NCBI RefSeq assembly: GCF_027257875.1 | Contig: NZ_JAPVQY010000052.1 | Span: 1 to 55,549, forward strand | Direction of reading: 5' to 3' | DNA from: Burkholderia sp. IMCC1007 | GTDB taxonomy: Bacteria > Pseudomonadota > Gammaproteobacteria > Burkholderiales > Burkholderiaceae | Length of the DNA stretch: 55,549 nt | In this document: in pieces, positions 42,308 through 50,611 of the stretch | Layout of the letters: every line of letters begins with the position of its first letter | Position numbering within the stretch: position 1 is the first letter of the stretch | Notes under the pieces: generated by a model | The model's database searches: none | What the model was told of the DNA's origin: nothing | Seen by the model: only the letters and a program-made list of their open reading frames with translations | Program-made: the position numbers and the translations under genes

Positions 42308-42844
42308 TCAGGCTCCGCAGGCGGCCGCGAGCATCGCGTCGTAGCGGCGTTGCGCGCGCAGGATCGCGTCGCACACTTCGCGCACGGCGCCGTGGCCGCC
42401 GCGCGCCTCGGCCACCCAGTGCGCGCGGGCGATCACCTCGGGATGCGCATTGGCCGGCGCGGTCGCGAAGCCGCAGCGCAGCATCACGGGCAGGTCGGGC
42501 CAGTCGTCGCCCATGTAGCCGCATGCGTCGGCCGTCAGGCCGAGCGACGCGACCAGGTCGGCGAACACGGTGAGCTTGTTCTCGACGCCCTGGAACAGGT
42601 GCGCGATCTTCATTTCCTTCGCGCGCGCCGCGACGATTTCCGAGCGGCGGCCGGTGATGATCGCGGTCGCGATGCCGGCCTCGCCGAGCAGCTTCACGCC
42701 GTGGCCGTCGAGCGAATTGAACGACTTCATCGCGTCGCCGGCCGCGGTAAACAGCAGGCCGCCGTCGGTCAGCACACCGTCGACGTCGAAAATCATCAGC
42801 TTCACGCGGCTCGCTCGTTCGGCCGCAGTCAGCGCTGCGCTCAT
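42308..42844 (-). CDS. kdsC: 3-deoxy-D-manno-octulosonate 8-phosphate phosphatase KdsC
   Basis: KdsC removes phosphate from Kdo-8-P in LPS core synthesis. The 178-residue HAD phosphatase has the nucleophile motif FDVDGVLTDGGL, TGRRSEIVAARAKEM and GDDWPDLPVM. Its ATG overlaps the kdsD stop (TGATG), so the two are coupled. Confidence 0.95.
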   Translation of the reverse strand: MSAALTAAERASRVKLMIFDVDGVLTDGGLLFTAAGDAMKSFNSLDGHGVKLLGEAGIATAIITGRRSEIVAARAKEMKIAHLFQGVENKLTVFADLVASLGLTADACGYMGDDWPDLPVMLRCGFATAPANAHPEVIARAHWVAEARGGHGAVREVCDAILRAQRRYDAMLAAACGA

Positions 42845-43827
42845 CAGATCACCTTCTTCGAAAACAGGTCGTGCATGTTCAGCGCGCCGATCAGCACGCC
42901 GTCGGCATCGACCACCAGCATCTGGTTGATCCGGTGGCGCTCCATCAGTTCCACCGCTTCGACCGCGAGATGTTCGGGGCCGATCGTGCGCGGCTCGCGG
43001 GTCATCACCTCGACGATCGGCAGCGTGCGGAAATCGCCGTCGCGGGCGAGCACGCGACGCAGGTCGCCATCGGTGAAGATGCCGGCGACGCGGCCGTCGG
43101 CCTCGACCACGGCCGTCATGCCCATTCGCTTCGCGGTGATCTGGAACAGTGCGTCCGACAGCGTCGCGTCGGCGCCGACCTGCGGCACGTCGTCGCCCGA
43201 GCGCATCACGTCGCGCACATGGGTGAGCAGGCGGCGGCCGAGCGCGCCGCCCGGATGCGAGCGCGCGAAATCCTCGGAACCGAAGCCGCGCGCGTCGAGC
43301 ACCGCGACGGCGAGCGCATCGCCGAGCGCGAGCGCGGCGGTCGTGCTCGCGGTAGGCGCGAGGTTCAGCGGGCACGCTTCCTTCGAGACCGCGGCGTTCA
43401 GGTTCACGTCGGCGAGCGTGCCGAGGCTCGATCCCGCGCGGCCCGTGATCGCGATCAGCTTCGCGCCGATCCGCTTGACGAGCGGCAGGATCGCAACGAG
43501 CTCTTCCGACTCGCCCGAATACGAGATGCCGATGAAGACGTCGTCCGACGTGACCATGCCGAGGTCGCCGTGGCTGGCCTCGGCCGGATGGACGAAGAAC
43601 GCCGGCGTGCCGGTGCTGGCCAGCGTGGCCGCGATCTTGCGGGCGATATGCCCCGATTTGCCGATGCCGGACACCACCACGCGGCCGCGACAGCCGAGCA
43701 GCAGCGCAACGGCCTGGACGAAGTCGCCGTCGAGCTGGTCGCGCAGCGCGCGTACGGCGTCCGCCTCGATGTCGAGCACGTCGCGGGCGAGCGCGAGCGC
43801 CCGATCATCATTGATTTTCGCTATCAT
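42844..43827 (-). CDS. kdsD: Arabinose-5-phosphate isomerase KdsD
   Basis: KdsD converts ribulose-5-P to arabinose-5-P, the first step to Kdo. The 327-residue protein has a SIS domain (VVVSGIGKSGHIARKIAATL, ASHGDLGMV) and two C-terminal CBS domains (ending in NQMLVVDADGVLIGALNMHD). It is the first gene of the operon kdsD-kdsC-lptC-lptA-lptB read leftwards and is divergent from the CPA2 antiporter. Confidence 0.95.
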   Translation of the reverse strand: MIAKINDDRALALARDVLDIEADAVRALRDQLDGDFVQAVALLLGCRGRVVVSGIGKSGHIARKIAATLASTGTPAFFVHPAEASHGDLGMVTSDDVFIGISYSGESEELVAILPLVKRIGAKLIAITGRAGSSLGTLADVNLNAAVSKEACPLNLAPTASTTAALALGDALAVAVLDARGFGSEDFARSHPGGALGRRLLTHVRDVMRSGDDVPQVGADATLSDALFQITAKRMGMTAVVEADGRVAGIFTDGDLRRVLARDGDFRTLPIVEVMTREPRTIGPEHLAVEAVELMERHRINQMLVVDADGVLIGALNMHDLFSKKVI

Positions 43828-43952
43828 GCGCGGAGTATAGCAAAGGCGTTTGTTCGCCGCGCCGGGCTTTCGGACTTGTCCGATGCAGCCTGACCACCGC
43901 CACCACCCGCGCCCGCATTGCCGCGGCCCCGACGAACGAGGACGCTTCGCCT

Positions 43953-45959
43953 GTGATTTCCCCGCTCGAAATGACCCTGCTGCTGTTGCTGGCCTCGGTG
44001 GTGGGTGTCGTCGTATTTCGCTCGTTGAACCTGCCGCCGATGCTCGGCTACCTGACCGTCGGCATCCTGGTCGGCCCGCATGCGTTCGGCATTGCCGCCG
44101 ACCTCGAACGGGCCGAACACCTCGCGGAATTCGGCGTGGTGTTCCTGATGTTCTCGATCGGCCTCGAATTCTCGCTCGCGAAGCTCAGGGCGATGCAGCG
44201 GCTCGTGTTCGGGCTCGGGTTGCTGCAGGTCGTCGCGACCCTCGTGCTCGCGGTCGTGCTCGGCGCGCTGTTCGAGCGCTGGGTGCACATCACGTGGCAG
44301 GGCAGCGTCGCGCTCGGCGGCGCGCTCGCGATGTCGTCGACGGCGATCGTGTCGAAGATGCTCGCCGAGCGGCTCGAGATCGAGACCGAGCATGGTCGGA
44401 ACATCTTCGGCGTGCTGCTGTTCCAGGATCTGGCGGTGGTGCCGCTCTTGATCGTGATCGCCGCATTCGGCGCGGAGTCGTCGAAGGATCTTGCGCTCAC
44501 GCTCGGCTTCGCGGCGGTCAAGATCGTGATCGCGCTCGCGCTGCTGCTCGTCATCGGCCAGCGCTTCATGACGCGCTGGCTCAACGTCGTCGCGCGGCGC
44601 CGCTCGCAGGAGCTGTTCGTGCTGAACCTGCTGCTCGTCACGCTCGGCGCCGCGTTCATCACCGACCGCTTCGGGCTGTCGCTCGCGCTCGGCGCGTTCA
44701 TCGCGGGGATGCTCATTTCCGAGACGCCGTTCCGCCATCAGGTGGAAGAGGACATCAAGCCGTTTCGCGACGTGCTGCTCGGCCTGTTCTTCGTGACGAC
44801 CGGGATGCTGCTCGATCCGCGCGTGATCTGGGAACACCCGTTCCTCGTGCTCGGCTTCTTCGTCGGGCAAATCCTGTTCAAGGCGACGATGATCGCGGGC
44901 CTCGCGCGGCTGTTCGGCGCGACGCCGGGCGTCGCGATGCGCACCGGCATCGGCCTCGCGCAGGCCGGCGAATTCGGCTTCGTGCTGCTGAACCTGATCC
45001 TCGACCGGCACCTCGTCGATTCGACGCTGCTGCAGGCGATCCTCGCGTCGATGCTGCTGTCGATGCTCGCCGCGCCGTTCCTGATCCAGAACGCGGACCG
45101 CATCGTGATGCGGCTGTCGTCGACGGAATGGATGCAGCAGTCGCTGCAGATGACGCGGATCGCGACGCAAAGCCTCAAGCAGCGCGGCCACGTGATCATC
45201 TGCGGCTACGGCCGCGCGGGCCAGAACCTGGCGCGCATGCTCGAGCAGGAAGGCATTTCGTACGTCGCGCTCGACCTCGATCCCGATCGCGTGAGCGCGG
45301 CCGCGACGGCCGGCGAGTCGGTCGTGTTCGGCGACGCGGCGCGCCGCGAGTCGCTGCTCGCGGCCGGTATCCACCGGGCGGCGGCCGTCGCGATCACCTA
45401 CGCGAACACGCCGTCCGCGCTGCGCGTGCTGCACCATGTGCACGAGCTCGAGCCGACGCTGCCGGCGATCGTGCGCACCGTCGACGATGCCGATCTCGAG
45501 AAGCTGCTTGCAGCCGGTGCGACCGAGGTGATTCCGGAGATCGTCGAAGGCAGCCTGATGCTCGCGTCGCACACGCTGGTGCTGGTCGGCGTGCCGATGC
45601 GCAAGGTCGTGCGGCGCGTCGAGGAGATGCGCGACGAGCGCTACAGCCTGCTGCGCGGCTATTTCCGCGGCGCCGACGATGCGGACGACGACGATCACGA
45701 GCAGGTGCGGCTACAATCTGTGCCGGTCGACGCGCGCGCGGACGCGGTCGGGCGCTCGCTGGAAGAGCTCGGGCTGTATGCGCTCGGGCTGGAAGTCACG
45801 GCGATCCGCCGGCACGGCATTCGCGGCGTCGAACCCGATCCGCAGACCAAGCTGCGCGCGAGCGACATCGTGGTGCTGCGCGGGCTGCCCGAGGCGCTCG
45901 CGCTCGCGGAGGAACGGCTGTCGCGCCATCGGCGCGATCCGCCGGTCGCGGTCGCCTGA
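43953..45959 (+). CDS. CPA2 family cation:proton antiporter with RCK domains (KefB/YbaL-like)
   Basis: The 668-residue inner-membrane protein has about 12-13 spans in its first 390 residues (RSLNLPPMLGYLTVGILVGP, FLMFSIGLEFS). A TrkA-N Rossmann domain follows (IICGYGRAGQNLARML, about 411-426), and a TrkA-C domain at the end. It should exchange K+ or Na+ for H+, gated by nucleotide or redox state. The linker between the two RCK parts contains the acidic run GADDADDDDHEQ. Translation starts at GTG 43953. No KefF/KefG-type ancillary gene is adjacent, so Kef function proper is not shown. Confidence 0.9.
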   Translation: MISPLEMTLLLLLASVVGVVVFRSLNLPPMLGYLTVGILVGPHAFGIAADLERAEHLAEFGVVFLMFSIGLEFSLAKLRAMQRLVFGLGLLQVVATLVLAVVLGALFERWVHITWQGSVALGGALAMSSTAIVSKMLAERLEIETEHGRNIFGVLLFQDLAVVPLLIVIAAFGAESSKDLALTLGFAAVKIVIALALLLVIGQRFMTRWLNVVARRRSQELFVLNLLLVTLGAAFITDRFGLSLALGAFIAGMLISETPFRHQVEEDIKPFRDVLLGLFFVTTGMLLDPRVIWEHPFLVLGFFVGQILFKATMIAGLARLFGATPGVAMRTGIGLAQAGEFGFVLLNLILDRHLVDSTLLQAILASMLLSMLAAPFLIQNADRIVMRLSSTEWMQQSLQMTRIATQSLKQRGHVIICGYGRAGQNLARMLEQEGISYVALDLDPDRVSAAATAGESVVFGDAARRESLLAAGIHRAAAVAITYANTPSALRVLHHVHELEPTLPAIVRTVDDADLEKLLAAGATEVIPEIVEGSLMLASHTLVLVGVPMRKVVRRVEEMRDERYSLLRGYFRGADDADDDDHEQVRLQSVPVDARADAVGRSLEELGLYALGLEVTAIRRHGIRGVEPDPQTKLRASDIVVLRGLPEALALAEERLSRHRRDPPVAVA

Positions 45960-46040
45960 GTCGCCCGGGGGCGCCGGAGCTGGCGGAGTTGATGGAGTCG
46001 CCTGAGCCGCGATTCGCCAACCCGACCCGTATTTATTCGA

Positions 46041-46072
46041 AACGGTGCCCGATCGTCGCGCACCGTTTTTTT
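46041..46072 (+). terminator. Intrinsic terminator between the antiporter gene and apt
   Basis: AACGGTGC pairs with GCACCGTT across an 11-nt loop and is followed by seven T. It lies just before the apt ribosome-binding site, so apt transcription must start within or before it. Confidence 0.8.
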
Positions 46073-46083
46073 CGGAGAGTTTC

Positions 46084-46650
46084 ATGCCGCATTCGTCGTC
46101 GGGCGCGCCGCTCGATCCGGTCGCCTTCATTCACAACCAGATCCGCACGGTGCCCGACTGGCCGCAGCCGGGCGTGCAGTTCCGCGACATTACGACGCTG
46201 CTGCAGAGCCCGAAGGCGCTGCGCATCCTCGTCGACCTGTTCGTCGAACGCTATGTCGATGCGAAGCTCGACTACGTCGCGGGGCTCGATGCGCGCGGCT
46301 TCATCATCGCGCCGATCGTCGCGTACGAGCTGAGCGTCGGCTTCGTGCCGATCCGCAAGGTCGGCAAGCTGCCGTACAAGACGCGTTCCGAGTCGTACGA
46401 CCTCGAATACGGCAGTGCGACGGTCGAGATCCACGAAGACGCGTGCCGCCCCGGCGACCGCGTGATCATCATGGACGACCTGATCGCGACCGGCGGCACG
46501 ATGATGGCGGGGCGCAACCTGCTGCACCGGCTCGGCGCGGTGGTCGTCGAAGGCGCGGCGATCATCGACCTGCCCGATCTCGGCGGCTCGACGCTGCTGC
46601 GCAACGCGGGGCTGCCCGTCTATACCGTCACCGAATTCGCCGGCCACTGA
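46084..46650 (+). CDS. apt: Adenine phosphoribosyltransferase
   Basis: Apt salvages adenine to AMP with PRPP. The 188-residue protein has the PRPP-binding motif VIIMDDLIATGGTMMAG, GLDARGFIIAPIVAYEL and a PQPGVQFRDITTL N-terminal motif. ATG 46084 follows GGAGAG. It is the user of PRPP nearest to prs in this window. Confidence 0.95.
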   Translation: MPHSSSGAPLDPVAFIHNQIRTVPDWPQPGVQFRDITTLLQSPKALRILVDLFVERYVDAKLDYVAGLDARGFIIAPIVAYELSVGFVPIRKVGKLPYKTRSESYDLEYGSATVEIHEDACRPGDRVIIMDDLIATGGTMMAGRNLLHRLGAVVVEGAAIIDLPDLGGSTLLRNAGLPVYTVTEFAGH

Positions 46651-46692
46651 ACCAGTGAATCACTGAGCGCCGGCCTACGCCGCGAGGTCACG

Positions 46693-47307
46693 ATGCCCAA
46701 TTTCATGCTGTTTCTCGCGACGTCGGTCGCGATCACGTTCGCGCCCGGTCCCGACAACCTGCAGGTGCTCGCGCGCGGCATCTCGCAGGGGCGCGCCGCC
46801 GGCTTCGTCGCGGCGCTCGGCTTCACGGCCGGGATCCTGTTCCACACGACGCTGGCGGCGCTCGGCGTCGCCGCCGTGCTGCGTTCGTCGCCGCTCGCGT
46901 TCCAGGCGCTGAAGCTCGCGGGCGCCGCGTATCTCGTGTGGATCGGCATCAAGGCGCTGCGCAGCCACGGTCTCGCGAACGCGCATGCGCGTCCGCCGCA
47001 GCCGCTCGGTGCGATCTTCCGGCAGAGCGTGATCGGCAACCTGATGAACCCGAAGGTCACGCTGTTCTTCGTCGTGTTCCTGCCGCAGTTCGTCGATCCG
47101 CACGGCGTGCAGAGCGTGACGCTGCAGATGTTCGAACTGGGTGCGCTGTTCATGCTGCAGACGGCCGCGATCTTCACGCTGTTCGGCGTCGGCGCGGGTG
47201 CGATCGGCGCGTGGCTGAAGCGCCGCCCGAAGGCCGGCGTGTGGCTCGACCGGATCGCCGGCGCGACGTTCATCGCGATCGGCATTCGCGTCGCGCTGAA
47301 GGATTGA
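46693..47307 (+). CDS. LysE/RhtB family amino-acid exporter
   Basis: The 204-residue membrane protein has about six spans and the family's N-terminal motif FAPGPDNLQVLARGISQGR, followed by GNLMNPKVTLFFVVFLPQF. Members export amino acids such as lysine, threonine or homoserine lactone; substrate cannot be inferred. Its stop overlaps the start of the Nudix gene (TGATG). Confidence 0.9.
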   Translation: MPNFMLFLATSVAITFAPGPDNLQVLARGISQGRAAGFVAALGFTAGILFHTTLAALGVAAVLRSSPLAFQALKLAGAAYLVWIGIKALRSHGLANAHARPPQPLGAIFRQSVIGNLMNPKVTLFFVVFLPQFVDPHGVQSVTLQMFELGALFMLQTAAIFTLFGVGAGAIGAWLKRRPKAGVWLDRIAGATFIAIGIRVALKD

Positions 47308-48170
47308 TGACGATGACGTTTCCCTGCATCGCCGCTGCACGCCGCTTCGATCCGGCCGCGCACCTGCGTTTCGTGATCGCCGGCGAGCAGGTCGGCTGGG
47401 TGCGTCGCCAGGACGTCGCGAAGCTCGCGCGCTGGCCCGACGTGTTCGAGCTGACCGACGCGCGTGTCGTGCTGTCGGCGCGCTACGACTCCGTGGACGC
47501 GCGCAGCATGGCGCTCGCGAGCGCGATCGGCGCGCTGGCGGCCGAGGGCGCGATTCCCGGCTGGCGCGACGAGATCTATGCGATCCGCAACCGCTTCGAC
47601 GATCCGCCGCTCGCGTACATCGAGCGCGCCGCGTCGCGCTTCTTCGGTACGCAGACTTACGCGGTGCACGTGAACGGCATCGTAGAATATGCGGTTGCAC
47701 CGGGTTCGCCCGCCGTGCCGCAGATGTGGCTCGGCCGTCGCAGCGCGACCAAGGCCACCGACCCCGGCATGCTCGACAACGTCGTCGCGGGCGGCATCGG
47801 CTGGGGGTTGGGCGTTCACGAGACGCTCGTCAAGGAGTGCTGGGAAGAGGCCGGCATGCCGGCCGAACTGGCGGCGCGTGCGATCGCGGGCCGCGCGGTG
47901 CAGGTACTGTGCTCGCTGCCGGAAGGCACGCAGTCCGAACTGATCTTCGTGTACGACCTGCCGCTGCCGCGCGACTTCGCGCCGCACAACCAGGACGGCG
48001 AAGTCGCCGAGCACCTGCTGGCCGGCGTGCCGGAGGTGATCGGCTGGTTGCGCGAAGGCCGCGCGACGACGGATGCGAGCCTCGCGATGCTCGACACGCT
48101 GCTGCGCCATCGCTGGCTCGCGGCGGCCGATGCCGCGGGCATCGACGCGCTGTTCGCGCCGTCCGCATGA
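47307..48170 (+). CDS. DUF4743/Nudix hydrolase, Tnr3/YJR142W-like
   Basis: The 287-residue protein has an N-terminal DUF4743 domain and a C-terminal Nudix domain. The Nudix box is degenerate: GLGVHETLVKECWEEAGM, with Lys for the usual Arg but with the catalytic Glu pair kept. This is the architecture of the yeast YJR142W/Tnr3 family, whose members hydrolyse damaged (oxo-/oxy-) thiamine diphosphates. ATG 47307 overlaps the exporter stop; ATG 47313 is an alternative. purU follows 73 bp later. Substrate is inferred from family only. Confidence 0.85.
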   Translation: MTMTFPCIAAARRFDPAAHLRFVIAGEQVGWVRRQDVAKLARWPDVFELTDARVVLSARYDSVDARSMALASAIGALAAEGAIPGWRDEIYAIRNRFDDPPLAYIERAASRFFGTQTYAVHVNGIVEYAVAPGSPAVPQMWLGRRSATKATDPGMLDNVVAGGIGWGLGVHETLVKECWEEAGMPAELAARAIAGRAVQVLCSLPEGTQSELIFVYDLPLPRDFAPHNQDGEVAEHLLAGVPEVIGWLREGRATTDASLAMLDTLLRHRWLAAADAAGIDALFAPSA

Positions 48171-48243
48171 CGCGCGCCCGGGCCGGGGCGCAGCCGCACG
48201 AACCGGCCATTTGACGAATACCGAAACGAAGGGAGTAGCGGTC

Positions 48244-49128
48244 ATGCCGACCGATCACAGCTTTATCTTGAAACTGTCGTGCCCCGACCGGCACGGCATC
48301 GTCCACGCGGTCTCGGGCTTCCTGTTCGAGCGCAGCAACAACATTCTCGATTCGGCGCAGTTCGGCGACAGCCGCACCGGCGAGTTCTTCATGCGCGTGC
48401 ACTTCGAGCAGGACGGCGGCGGCGAGGATGCAGCGTCGGCGCTCGACACGCTTCGCAAGGAATTCGCACCGCTCGCCGAACAGTTCGCGATGCGCTGGGA
48501 GCTGCACGATGCGGCCGTGAAGCCGCGCGTCGTGATCATGGTGTCGAAGATCGGCCATTGCCTGAACGACCTGCTGTTCCGCTATCGCACCGGCCAGCTG
48601 CCGATCGAGATCCCGGCGATCGTGTCGAATCACAAGGAGTTCTACCAGCTCGCCGCGAGCTACAACATCCCGTTCCATCACTTCCCGCTCGTCGGCGGCT
48701 CGTCCGATGCCGCGAAGGCCGCGCAGGAAGCGCGCGTGCTGGAAGTGATCGACGAGCACCAGGCCGACCTCGTCGTGCTCGCGCGCTACATGCAGATCCT
48801 GTCGCCGAACATGTGCGCGCAGCTCGCCGGCCGCGCGATCAACATCCACCATTCGTTCCTGCCGAGCTTCAAGGGCGCGAAGCCGTACTACCAGGCGTTC
48901 GACCGCGGCGTGAAGCTGATCGGCGCGACCGCGCACTACGTGACGACCGATCTCGACGAAGGCCCGATCATCGAGCAGGAAGTCGAGCGCGTCGACCACA
49001 GCATGACGCCCGACCAGCTCACCGCGATCGGCCGCGACGTCGAGTGCGTGACGCTTGCGCGCGCGGTGAAGTGGCACGTCGAGCACCGGATCGTGTTGAA
49101 CGGGACCAAGACGGTCGTGTTTCGCTGA
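48244..49128 (+). CDS. purU: Formyltetrahydrofolate deformylase PurU
   Basis: PurU hydrolyses 10-formyl-THF to formate and THF, balancing one-carbon pools. The 294-residue protein has an N-terminal ACT domain (ILKLSCPDRHGIVHAVSGFL) and a C-terminal formyltransferase-like domain with NIHHSFLPSFKGAKPYYQAF and AHYVTTDLDEGPIIEQE, containing the catalytic Asn-His-Asp. The start at ATG 48244 fits the ACT domain. A terminator follows. Confidence 0.96.
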   Translation: MPTDHSFILKLSCPDRHGIVHAVSGFLFERSNNILDSAQFGDSRTGEFFMRVHFEQDGGGEDAASALDTLRKEFAPLAEQFAMRWELHDAAVKPRVVIMVSKIGHCLNDLLFRYRTGQLPIEIPAIVSNHKEFYQLAASYNIPFHHFPLVGGSSDAAKAAQEARVLEVIDEHQADLVVLARYMQILSPNMCAQLAGRAINIHHSFLPSFKGAKPYYQAFDRGVKLIGATAHYVTTDLDEGPIIEQEVERVDHSMTPDQLTAIGRDVECVTLARAVKWHVEHRIVLNGTKTVVFR

Positions 49129-49180
49129 TCGGCGATTCGCGTCGGGCGGCCCGTGCTGGCCGCCGGTGGCCGCAAACAAG

Positions 49181-49211
49181 AACGCCGCGCTTTTCGGAGC
49201 GCGGCGTTTTT
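49181..49211 (+). terminator. Bidirectional intrinsic terminator between purU and the AI-2E gene
   Basis: AACGCCGCGCT and AGCGCGGCGTT pair across loop TTTCGG, with T-runs on both strands (an AAACAAG flank on the left, TTTTTG on the right). It serves the convergent genes purU and the AI-2E family gene. Confidence 0.9.
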
Positions 49212-49246
49212 GTTTGCGTGACCAGTAGGGCGCCGACGGCGGCGCG

Positions 49247-50329
49247 TCAGATCAGCCGCAGCATGTACAGCTCGCGCTTCAGGTACGCATAGAAGATCGG
49301 CGCCGCGATCACGCCCGGCAGCCCGAACGCGGCTTCCATGATCAGCATTGCGAGCAGCAGTTCCCACGCGCGCGACTCGATCTGGCCGCCGATGATCTTC
49401 GCGTTCAGGAAGTATTCGAACTTGTGGATGATCACGAGGAACGCGAGCGACGCGATCGCGGTGCCCATGCTGACCGACAGCGACACCGCGACGATCAGCG
49501 TGTTCGAGACCAGATTGCCGATCACCGGCAGCAGGCCGACGATGAAGGTCACGAGCACCAGCGTTTTCGACAGCGGCAACTGCTCGTGGAAGATCGGCAG
49601 CGCGACGAGCAGGTAGATGGCCGTGAATGCGGAGTTGATCGCCGAGATCTTGATCTGCGCGAACACGATCCGGCGGAACGATTCGGCAAAGCGCGACACG
49701 CGCGTGACGAGGGCGGTCGACAGCGGCCGGCGCACCTTGCCGTGCTCGACGCCGATCGCGATCATCGCGCCGATGATCATCCCGAATACCACGTGGCCGA
49801 AGCCGCGCGCGACGCTCTTGCCGCCTTGCTGGAGCTGATCCATGTGCGAGTGCATCAGCAGCGCCGCCTTGGTCTTCATCTGCTCGACGTCGACAGGCAG
49901 CAGGTTCGCGATCCACGCCGGCGTGCGCGCGCGCGTTTGCTCGACGATCTGCATCAACTGGCCGAGCAGGGTCTGCAGGTTCGGCACCGTGTGCTCGAAG
50001 TGTTCGATGATGCCGATCGTCAGGCCGGTGAGCCCGCCGACGATCGCGATCGACAGCAGCACGACGGCGACCCAGCGCGCCCGCATGCTGGTGGTGTGGC
50101 GTTCGATCACCGGCGCGATCGTGTGGATGAGCTGGTAGACCAGCATGCCGGCCAGCAGCCCGCCGAGGAGCTTCAGTTCGATGACGAGCACCATCGACAC
50201 GAGGGCGAACAGGTAGCTGCCGATCTCGATCGCCGACAACTTCGGCAGGCTGAAGTCGCTCGTCAGCCGCACGCTGCGCAGGTGCGGCTCGCGGTTCTGC
50301 GCGTCGCGCGACTCTTGTTGCTTCTCCAT
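49247..50329 (-). CDS. AI-2E (PerM/YdiK) family transporter
   Basis: The 360-residue protein has about seven to eight hydrophobic spans with a cytoplasmic/periplasmic helical insert (about 100-160), and the family motifs FIVGLLPVIGNLVSNTLI and LPGVIAAPIFYAYLKREL. Members are named for an autoinducer-2 exporter, but many move other substrates (for example Na+/H+), so substrate is open. ATG 50329 is chosen because AGGAA lies 7 nt upstream; ATG 50356 has no such site. uvrA precedes it by 282 bp. Confidence 0.88.
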   Translation of the reverse strand: MEKQQESRDAQNREPHLRSVRLTSDFSLPKLSAIEIGSYLFALVSMVLVIELKLLGGLLAGMLVYQLIHTIAPVIERHTTSMRARWVAVVLLSIAIVGGLTGLTIGIIEHFEHTVPNLQTLLGQLMQIVEQTRARTPAWIANLLPVDVEQMKTKAALLMHSHMDQLQQGGKSVARGFGHVVFGMIIGAMIAIGVEHGKVRRPLSTALVTRVSRFAESFRRIVFAQIKISAINSAFTAIYLLVALPIFHEQLPLSKTLVLVTFIVGLLPVIGNLVSNTLIVAVSLSVSMGTAIASLAFLVIIHKFEYFLNAKIIGGQIESRAWELLLAMLIMEAAFGLPGVIAAPIFYAYLKRELYMLRLI

Positions 50330-50495
50330 CGTGGATTCCTGTCGTTCGTGTGTCATGCCGCGCGATGGGCGGCAGAGCGGCGTTCGCCCGGCATGGCACC
50401 GGATTGGTGCGGACGGCGAATCTTACGACCGTAAAGTATAGCTGCCATTATGGTCCGCCATGAGGCAGTTTGGCTCATGGTGTAAACGCAGAAGG

Positions 50496-50555
50496 GAAAA
50501 CCACAGGAGGGAAACCGCCGGAGGGGAAACCGCGGGACGGCAAATCGCAGGGCGC
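50496..50555. repeat. Four imperfect 15-bp tandem repeats upstream of the AI-2E gene
   Basis: Units at 50496-50510, 50511-50525, 50526-50540 and 50541-50555 share the pattern GAAACCGC-GGA-GG with substitutions. They lie in the 282-bp gap between uvrA and the AI-2E family gene. They look like a decayed minisatellite; no protein-coding role is supported. A weak minus-strand -10 (TATACT, 50440-50435) sits between them and the AI-2E gene. Confidence 0.75.
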
Positions 50556-50611
50556 CGCCGCGGGCCCGGACCGTGCGCGGCCGGGCGGCCGCGCACGCCG
50601 GAGGCGGGCCG

